DNA of 64,000 nt from Pseudofrankia sp. DC12. Its GTDB lineage: Bacteria; Actinomycetota; Actinomycetes; Frankiales; Frankiaceae. This document shows positions 58,502 through 64,000 of this stretch, in pieces (the stretch's first letter is position 1; each line of letters begins with the position of its first letter). The notes beneath the pieces were generated by a model, which was given only the letters and a program-made list of their open reading frames with translations, was not told the origin of the DNA and ran no database searches. Both the position numbers and the translations under genes were made by a program. The stretch spans positions 740,978-804,977 of the forward strand of contig NZ_KQ031391.1 in the NCBI RefSeq assembly GCF_000966285.1, in the 5' to 3' direction.

Positions 58502-60176
58502 GGCGGACGGCAGCCCGGTCGCCGTCAAGATCTTACGCGCGGAGCTCACCGAGGACGCCGACGTCGTCGACCGGTTCCTGCGCGAACGCCGGGTGCTGCT
58601 CGGCTTCGAGCACCCGCACCTCGTCAGGGTCCGCGACCTGGTCGCCGAGGGTGGCACCCTGGCGATCGTCATGGACCTGGTCGAGGGCACCGACCTGCGC
58701 CGCTACCTGCGCGCGTCCGGGCCGCTCGACCCGGTGGCCGCGGTCACGCTGACCGACCAGGTGCTGGACGCGCTCACCGTCGTGCACGGCCAGGGCGTGG
58801 TCCACCGGGACGTCAAGCCGGAGAACATCCTCGTCGACACGACCGACCCGGGCCGCCCCCAGGCGATGCTCACCGACTTCGGGATCGCCAGGCTCACCTA
58901 CGGCGCCGCGATCACCCGGCGCACCGGCCTGATCGGTACCCCGCGGTACATGGCCCCGGAGCTGTCCGGGCAGACGCGGGCCACCCCCGCCGCCGACCTG
59001 TACAGCCTCGGCATCGTCCTCTACGAGCTGCTCAGCGGCCGGGCGCCTTTCGACGCCGACCACCCGGTCGCGATCCTGCGGGCACACCTGGAGCAGGCGC
59101 CCGAGCCGCTCGACGGCCTGCCCGGGACGCTGTGGCCGACGCTCGCGCGGCTGCTCGCCAAGTCGCCGGCCGACCGCCCGGCGACGGCCGGCGACGCCCG
59201 CGCCGAGCTCACGACCGCGCTCACCGCGACCCCCAGCCCCGGCCGCGCCGCCTCCGCGGCCGACCCGGCCGCGAGATCCGCCCCGCGGCGCGACACGGCG
59301 GTGCAGGACACCCCCGGCCTGACACCCCAGCACGACGAGACGATCCTCTCGCCCCGGCCCGACGGGTTCCCGCCGCCGCTCGGCGAGGTCACGTCGCGGA
59401 CCGAGTTCGCGTCGATGGCACCCGCGGCCCTCGACGCCGAGGCCGGCCCCGCGGCCGCGCGGCGACCCGGCCCGAAGCGCCCCGCCCGGCTGACCGCGGT
59501 CGCGGTCGTCGCGGCGGCCGTCCTGCTCACCGCCGGTTCGTGGGCCCTCGCGGCGGCCGTCGGCAGCCGCCACGGCTCGGGCGGCACCACTCCCCTTGCC
59601 GCCACGCGCGCCGCCACGACGAGCCCGCCGACGGCGGCCTCGGCTGGCGCCGCGGTGCCAGCCGTTGGGCCGAGCGCCTCGGTCGCCGCCAGTCCCACCG
59701 ACCGGCCCAACGACGCGCCGGCCGCCGGCGCCTCAGCGCCCGGCCAGGTCCAGCCGGCCGACGACAGCCGCGCCACCGTGCCCGACGTGCGCAAGCTGGC
59801 CCTCGACCAGGCGGCGGCCACCCTGAAACAGGCCGGGTTCGACAACATTCCCTACCTGTACGGCTGCTACTCGGACAGCCCCGCCGGCACCGTCGTCCGC
59901 CAGGATCCGGCGTCCGGCGCCCGCGCGGCGCGCACCGACCCCGTCCACCTCTACCTGGAGGCGAACAACTGCGGGACGGTGCCCGACGTCCGCGGCCTGA
60001 CGCTCGACGGCGCGGCCGCCGCCCTCAAGGCCCGCGGCCTCAGCAACATCCCGTACGTCTACGAGTGCCTGGGCTCAACGGACCTCGGCGTCGTCGTCCG
60101 CCAGTCCCCCGCCCCCGGCACCACCCAGACAGCCACCGACCCGGTCAACCTGGAGCTCCAGGCCAACGACTGCTGA
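58419..60176 (+). CDS. Ser/Thr protein kinase with two PASTA domains (PknB-like)
   Basis: Kinase of about 585 residues. Catalytic domain: LGRGASGEVWRG, VAVKILRAEL (Lys), VVHRDVKPENILVD (HRD), DFGIARLTYGA (DFG), TGLIGTPRYMAPELSG. A Pro/Ala-rich juxtamembrane linker, one membrane helix (AVAVVAAAVLLTAGSWALAAAVG) and two extracellular PASTA domains follow (VPDVRKLALDQAAATLKQAG, VPDVRGLTLDGAAAALKARG). Each PASTA domain contains Cys pairs (YLYGCYSDSP...NNC; YVYECLGSTD...NDC), likely disulfides. It should sense peptidoglycan fragments. GTG 58410 is an alternative start. The neighbouring diguanylate cyclase and phosphodiesterase genes suggest shared control of cell-surface functions. Confidence 0.92.
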   Translation: MRRLGSQYVLHTPLGRGASGEVWRGSREADGSPVAVKILRAELTEDADVVDRFLRERRVLLGFEHPHLVRVRDLVAEGGTLAIVMDLVEGTDLRRYLRASGPLDPVAAVTLTDQVLDALTVVHGQGVVHRDVKPENILVDTTDPGRPQAMLTDFGIARLTYGAAITRRTGLIGTPRYMAPELSGQTRATPAADLYSLGIVLYELLSGRAPFDADHPVAILRAHLEQAPEPLDGLPGTLWPTLARLLAKSPADRPATAGDARAELTTALTATPSPGRAASAADPAARSAPRRDTAVQDTPGLTPQHDETILSPRPDGFPPPLGEVTSRTEFASMAPAALDAEAGPAAARRPGPKRPARLTAVAVVAAAVLLTAGSWALAAAVGSRHGSGGTTPLAATRAATTSPPTAASAGAAVPAVGPSASVAASPTDRPNDAPAAGASAPGQVQPADDSRATVPDVRKLALDQAAATLKQAGFDNIPYLYGCYSDSPAGTVVRQDPASGARAARTDPVHLYLEANNCGTVPDVRGLTLDGAAAALKARGLSNIPYVYECLGSTDLGVVVRQSPAPGTTQTATDPVNLELQANDC

Positions 60177-60188
60177 CCCCGGCCCGCC

Positions 60189-60320
60189 ACCCGTGCCGGC
60201 GAGCACGAGACGCACGACCAGGTCGGCGTCGTCGGCGGTTGGCGGTGCCTGCCGGCTCAGGACGCGGTAGAGCAGGGAGCCGATCAGCACGCCCGCTATC
60301 GTCGCCACCGAGTCGGGCGC
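60189..60320 (-). pseudogene. C-terminal scrap of a TetR-family gene
   Basis: Minus-strand frame PDSVATIAGVLIGSLLYRVL followed by SRQAPPTADDADLVVRLVLAG looks like the ligand-domain end of TetR regulators, with G/C third positions. No HTH part remains; it is bounded by the kinase stop and the GGDEF scrap. Confidence 0.45.
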
Positions 60321-60333
60321 CGGCAGGCGCGCC

Positions 60334-60663
60334 ATGGTGGCGGCCTCCGGGACCGGCTGGCTCGGCTCGGCCGGTCGGATCGTCGCCGCGCTGGACCGGC
60401 CGCTGCGGGCCCAGGCGGGCACGCTGACGGTCGGGGCGGCGGTCTCCACCGCCTACCCCGGCCCGCTGCGGACGGTCCGGGCCGCCGACCTGGCGATGTA
60501 CGACGCCAAGCGGCACGGCCGGGTCCGCGTCGCCCTCGGCGGCGCGGACGGGTCCGTCCGGCCGATCGACGCCGCGGCCCGGCCGGCCGGCGACGAGCCC
60601 GAGAATCCGGGCGACGACCCGGATGAGCCCGACAAAGCCGGCGAGCGTCCCGGGGCCAACTGA
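60334..60663 (+). pseudogene. C-terminal fragment of a GGDEF domain
   Basis: Encodes RIVAALDRPLRAQAGTLTVG followed by AAVSTAYPGPLRTVRAADLA and MYDAKRHGRVRVALGG, the last third of a GGDEF domain ('xGxAxSxxxG...ADxAMYxAKxxGR'). The active GGDEF signature and any upstream part are missing, so this is a fossil between two intact signalling genes. Confidence 0.7.
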
Positions 60664-60839
60664 ACGTTTGAGTGAGCGGGGCCAGCGGGCGGGCATAACG
60701 GTGACGCGGGCCGGCTGGCCGCCGATTGGCCGTCAACCTCCGAGGAAATCAACAACAGCTCCCGTCGCATTCGGGACAACACGATATCGAGGACATTCAG
60801 GAAAAGGCCGCCTCGGCCCGACGGGCCGCTCGGGAAGAA

Positions 60840-62057
60840 ATGGGCATGAGGACGATGGATTCTGATATCTCGCCGCGGCCCACCGAAGGCTCGGGCACGG
60901 AGCAGAGCGTGCTGGCCCTGCTTTCCGTGGCGCGCCACCGGCTCGGCATGGAGGTCTCCTGGCTGGACCGGCGGACCCAGGACCACGGCCTCGTCACCGA
61001 CCTCGTCGACGCCCCAGGCCCGCCGCCCGGAATCATCCCCGGGTTCGCCGACTGCTCACCCGGGACGACCGCCGGGAACGCGATGCACCACCGCGAGCCC
61101 TTCGTCGTCGCGATGGCCGACCGGTGCGCCTGGCCGGACGTGCGGGAGCTGGCCAGCCGCAACGGCGCGCGTGCGTATGCCGGCGCCCCGGTGGTGCTGT
61201 GCAACGGCTCGGTCTACGGGATCCTCGGCTGCGCCAGCCGGTCGCACCTGCCCGTCCCGCGTGACCGTGACGCGCATCTTCTCGCCCTGCTCGCCGGTGT
61301 CCTCGCCGACTGCCTGTGGCCAAGCCCCGCGACCGCCCAGACCCGGGACCAGGTGTGGCTGCGGGTCCAGACGCTGATAGACGACGGCGGCCCGGACATC
61401 GTCTACCAGCCGGTCTACGACGTCATCGACGGCTCCGTCGCGGTCGTCGAGGCGCTCTCCCGCTTCCCGGCCGGCTCCGGCGGTCCCGAGCAATGGTTCC
61501 TCGACGCCGAGTCGGTCGGCCTCGGCCGCGAGCTGGAGACGGCCGCCGTCCGCAACGCCCTGCGCGTGCTGCCCGACCTGCCGGCGCCGGCGGTGCTGTC
61601 GGTCAACGCCTCCCCGTCCGTGATCACCTCGCGCGGCCTGGCCGACCTGTTCGCGGCCGTCCCCGCCGGGCACCTGGCCGTCGAGGTGACCGAGCACGCC
61701 CGCATCGACGACTACGCCACGGTCCGCACGATCCGGGAGGAGCTGCGCGGCCAGGGCATCCGGATCGCCCTGGACGACTTCGGCGCCGGCTACTGCGGCC
61801 TGCAGCGGATGCTGGAGCTGCGGCCGGACTACGTCAAGATCGACCGGGCGCTGATCTCCAGGATCGACGTCGACCCCGCGTACGAGGTGCTGGCCCGCGC
61901 GGTGGTCACGCTGAGCCGGGAGATCGGGGCGTTGGTCATCGCCGAGGGGATCGAGACCGCGGCACAGCTCGACCGCGTCTCCAGGGTCGGCATCCGGTAC
62001 GCGCAGGGCTTCCACCTGGCCCGGCCGTCACCTCGGCTGGTCCTCGCCAGCCGGTGA
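60840..62057 (+). CDS. GAF-EAL protein, c-di-GMP phosphodiesterase
   Basis: About 405 residues. The N-terminal GAF-like domain (residues about 20-165; SVLALLSVARHRLGMEVSWL, YAGAPVVLCNGSVYGILGCA) precedes a complete EAL domain: VVEALSRFP, LSVNASPSVITS, VEVTEHARI, IALDDFGAGYCGLQRMLELR, YVKIDRALI and VIAEGIETAAQL with QGFHLARPS. All catalytic residues are kept, so it should degrade c-di-GMP. The start ATG 60840 (or 60846, 60855) is preferred because the codons between 60726 and 60840 lack G/C bias. Confidence 0.88.
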   Translation: MGMRTMDSDISPRPTEGSGTEQSVLALLSVARHRLGMEVSWLDRRTQDHGLVTDLVDAPGPPPGIIPGFADCSPGTTAGNAMHHREPFVVAMADRCAWPDVRELASRNGARAYAGAPVVLCNGSVYGILGCASRSHLPVPRDRDAHLLALLAGVLADCLWPSPATAQTRDQVWLRVQTLIDDGGPDIVYQPVYDVIDGSVAVVEALSRFPAGSGGPEQWFLDAESVGLGRELETAAVRNALRVLPDLPAPAVLSVNASPSVITSRGLADLFAAVPAGHLAVEVTEHARIDDYATVRTIREELRGQGIRIALDDFGAGYCGLQRMLELRPDYVKIDRALISRIDVDPAYEVLARAVVTLSREIGALVIAEGIETAAQLDRVSRVGIRYAQGFHLARPSPRLVLASR

Positions 62058-62060
62058 GTC

Positions 62061-62213
62061 CTAGGGGTTCCCGGCGGGCTCGACCAGGATCTTCGCGCCC
62101 GCGTTGGCGTGGGCCAGGTCGTCGTACGCCTCGTTCACGTGGTCGAGGCGGACCCGGCGGGCCAGCAGCGGCGACGGGTCCAGCTGGCCGTCGGCGAACG
62201 CGGCGACGACGGT
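62061..62213 (-). pseudogene. C-terminal fragment of a zinc alcohol dehydrogenase
   Basis: Minus-strand frame TVVAAFADGQLDPSPLLARR followed by VRLDHVNEAYDDLAHANAGA and KILVEPAGNP with a natural TAG stop (62061-62063). This is the end of an MDR-type dehydrogenase ('VxLDxVNEAYDDLxxxNxGAKILV'). The rest of the gene is deleted. Confidence 0.7.
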
Positions 62214-62331
62214 GGGACGGCCGGCGGCGCCGCCGTGGCGGCAGCCGGTCCGTTGCGCCCGCCGAACGGCCGTCGATACGCTGTTACCTCTAGATGTTTC
62301 GGTCGAGTCGACGGTGGGTGGCGGCGTTCCG

Positions 62332-62693
62332 ATGCGGTTCAGCTTCGACGAGGGCCAGCTGGCGGTCCGCGACGCCGTGGGCGCGTTCGGCGCCGGCGCC
62401 GGGACCGGGGACGCGTCACCCGGGGATGCGTCCCCGGGGACGCGTCACCCGAGAGCGCCGCGGTGGACGAGGCCGCCCAGGCCGCCAGCACGGCCAAGCT
62501 GCTGGCTGGCGAGGCCGGCCTCGCCGGGGGCCGGGCCGCCGTGCAGATCCTCGGCGGGATGGGCTTCACCTGGGAGATGCTTCCCCACTACTTCCTCAAG
62601 CGGGCCTGGGTGCTGGAGCACCAGTTCGGCACCACGTCGTGGCACGCCGCCCGGCTCGCCGAGTCCCTGGCGGCCGAGATCGCGGCGCCATGA
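62332..62693 (+). pseudogene. Acyl-CoA dehydrogenase with large internal deletion
   Basis: ATG 62332 encodes MRFSFDEGQLAVRDAVGAFG, the start of an acyl-CoA dehydrogenase. The frame then passes an 18-base direct repeat and the C-terminal part resumes in another frame: AAQAASTAKLLAGEAGLAGG followed by RAAVQILGGMGFTWEMLPHY and FLKRAWVLEHQFGTTSWH, with a stop at 62693. Some 250 residues are gone. The repeat makes a recombination deletion likely. Confidence 0.75.
62405..62451. repeat. 18-bp direct repeat at the deletion point
   Basis: CCGGGGACGCGTCACCCG occurs at 62405-62422 and 62434-62451 (period 29) at the point where the acyl-CoA dehydrogenase remnant changes from its 5' to its 3' part. Confidence 0.85.
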
Positions 62694-62746
62694 TCGTGAG
62701 TGCGGCCGGCGCCGGCGTCTGCATCGATCGTCTCAAGGAGCAGAAC

Positions 62747-62800
62747 GTGACGGGTCTCGTCAGTCGTACCGCCGCGGCGACCGGAGCGGGGTCCCGCTGA
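62747..62800 (+). CDS. Small ORF (17 aa) coupled to acyl-CoA synthetase
   Basis: MTGLVSRTAAATGAGSR, with GTG 62747 after AAGGAG at 62735-62740 and stop TGA overlapping the ATG of the next gene (TGATG, 62798-62802). The same frame is open from ATG 62690. It may be a leader peptide, a coupling ORF, or a fossil; there is no motif. Confidence 0.3.
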   Translation: MTGLVSRTAAATGAGSR

Positions 62801-64000
62801 TGGGCGACCCGAATCCCGCGCTCAGCGGCCGCCTCGGCCAGGTGTTCGCACTGGACCCGGCGGCTCCCGCGGTCGAGTTCGAGCGTCACTGGCACAGCTG
62901 GGGCGAGCTGGCCGCCACCGCGGACGCGGTCGAGCCGCACGTGGCGGCCGGCGAGCGCGTCGCGCTGCTGCTGCGCAACCGGCCCGCCCAGCTCGGCCTG
63001 CTGCTCGGCCTGCTGCGGGCCGGGGCCTGCGTCGTCGCGGCCAGCCCGGGACGCGGCGTCGACCGGGTCCGCGCCGACCTCGACGGCCTCGCCGTCGCGA
63101 CCGTCGCGGGCGCACCCGAGGACCTTGAGACCTTCGCCCCTCGGGTGCGCTGGTTCGCCAGCGGCGCCCTCGGCACCGTCAGCGTCACCGGCGGGCCCGC
63201 GGCGACGGCTGAGGCGGACCTGCGCCCCGGCGTCGCCGTCGAGATGCTCACCAGCGGCACGACCGGGCCGCCCAAGCGAGTGCCGCTGAGCTACGAGACG
63301 TTCGCCCGCGTGCTCGCCGGCGCCAAGCACTACGAGCGCGGCACCGACACCCGGGTCCGGCTGCGCACCGGGGCCGTCATCGTCAACGCGCCGCTGGTGC
63401 ATCTCGGCGGCCTGTTCCGGGTGCTGCAGTGCGTCAACGACGGCCGGGCGTTCTGCCTGCTCGAACGGTTCCGCGTCGACGAGTGGCTGGACGCGGTCCG
63501 CCGCCACCGGCCGGCGACCGTCAGCCTGGTGCCGGCCGCGCTGCGGATGGTCCTCGACGCAGGCCTCGACCGCGCCGACCTCGCCTCGGTCCGCTCGGTC
63601 ATCTCCGGCACCGCGCCGCTGGCGCCCGAGGACGCCGACGCCTTCCAGGAGCGGTACGGCATACCGGTGCTGACCTCCTATGCCGCGACCGAGTTCGGCG
63701 GCGGGGTCGCCGGCTGGAACCTCGCCGACCACGAGCGGTACTGGGCGACCAAGCGCGGCAGCGTCGGGCGGGCGCACGCGGGCTGCCGGCTGCGCGTCGT
63801 CGACGCCGACACCGGGGCCGAGCTCGGGCCCGGCTCCCCCGGCCTGCTGGAGATCCAGGCGCACCAGCTCGGCGACGGCGCCGGGTGGGTCCGGACCACC
63901 GACCTCGCCCGCCTCGACGCCGACGGCTTCCTGTGGATTCTCGGGCGCGCCGACCAGGCCATCATCCGCGGCGGCTTCAAGGTGCACCCGGGCGACGTCC
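62800..64000 (+). CDS. Acyl-CoA synthetase (AMP-binding), partial
   Basis: ANL-superfamily adenylating enzyme, N-terminal 400 residues; the gene continues past the window edge. Marks: MLTSGTTGPPKRVPLSYETF (P-loop), ATEFGGGVAGWN (aromatic/AMP-binding loop), VRTTDLARLDADGFLWILGR (the TGD equivalent) and ADQAIIRGGFKVHPGDV (hinge region). The ATG overlaps the stop of a tiny ORF. Next to remnants of acyl-CoA and alcohol dehydrogenases, it was probably part of a fatty-acid or xenobiotic acyl degradation set. Confidence 0.88.
   Translation, partial: MGDPNPALSGRLGQVFALDPAAPAVEFERHWHSWGELAATADAVEPHVAAGERVALLLRNRPAQLGLLLGLLRAGACVVAASPGRGVDRVRADLDGLAVATVAGAPEDLETFAPRVRWFASGALGTVSVTGGPAATAEADLRPGVAVEMLTSGTTGPPKRVPLSYETFARVLAGAKHYERGTDTRVRLRTGAVIVNAPLVHLGGLFRVLQCVNDGRAFCLLERFRVDEWLDAVRRHRPATVSLVPAALRMVLDAGLDRADLASVRSVISGTAPLAPEDADAFQERYGIPVLTSYAATEFGGGVAGWNLADHERYWATKRGSVGRAHAGCRLRVVDADTGAELGPGSPGLLEIQAHQLGDGAGWVRTTDLARLDADGFLWILGRADQAIIRGGFKVHPGDV

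Noticed and set aside
1-64000. CRISPR arrays, tRNA or rRNA genes
   Set aside because: No regularly spaced direct repeats of CRISPR type, no cloverleaf with a T-loop, and no rRNA-like stretch were found by reading; a tRNAscan or Infernal run would be decisive.

Overview
The window is very GC-rich DNA with almost universal G/C at codon third positions, many GTG and some TTG starts, GTGA/ATGA overlaps and apparently leaderless promoters. Together with the hisD-hisC-hisB-hisH order, MmpL, a PASTA kinase, caa3-type CtaG and a crotonase, this points to an actinobacterium, most likely a Frankia-like member of the Frankiales (inference; no marker gene for species is present). No rRNA, tRNA, CRISPR array or phage was seen.

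Layout. 1-3048: right part of a lasso-peptide cluster (RRE/PqqD-like protein, B2 leader protease, asparagine-synthetase-like cyclase); the precursor gene must lie left of the window. 3057-6981: his genes hisD-hisC-hisB-hisH on the minus strand, with a 35-codon ORF coupled at both ends between hisD and hisC. 7182-11527: a BpsA-like (branched polyamine synthase family) protein translationally coupled to an OmpR-type regulator and followed by its histidine kinase. 11695-24489: accessory and housekeeping mixture: two paralogous four-helix membrane proteins with low-complexity tails, a GNAT/DUF1778 toxin-antitoxin pair, an SDR, two neighbouring Nudix-like proteins with eroded Nudix boxes (one fused to TerB), two EamA exporters, a secreted lipase behind a TetR-type operator, a LysR regulator and a MATE exporter. 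24490-33786: Snf2 helicase, a YdjG/YdjI-like membrane pair, crotonase, GNAT, CtaG and MFS genes.

33828-39474: a redox block. SoxR (35713-36183) is divergent from an SDR plus a divergent QueA-family gene, and the space between holds a nearly perfect SoxR box placed between -35 and -10 as at E. coli soxS. A PhzF-like protein and a DHA2-type MFS pump follow. 39699-48629: a decaying accessory region with a second PhzF, an amidohydrolase scrap, a twice-frameshifted GntR gene, a UbiA prenyltransferase, a 2-hydroxyacid dehydrogenase with a duplicated ribosome-binding site, a ProB-like kinase with an extra C-terminal domain, and a broken ABC-2 transporter into which an IS30-family element has come to lie together with the cut 5' end of an AspRS-like gene.

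48735-64000: a small unknown protein, a phosphoribosyltransferase, a secreted protein built of WPY repeats, a TetR/MmpL divergent pair with two operators, then a signalling group: membrane GGDEF-EAL protein (EAL degenerate), PASTA Ser/Thr kinase, GGDEF scrap and GAF-EAL phosphodiesterase. The right end carries remnants of an alcohol dehydrogenase and an acyl-CoA dehydrogenase, followed by an acyl-CoA synthetase cut by the window edge. Many truncated genes lie at short direct repeats, so repeat-mediated deletion seems to have shaped the right half.
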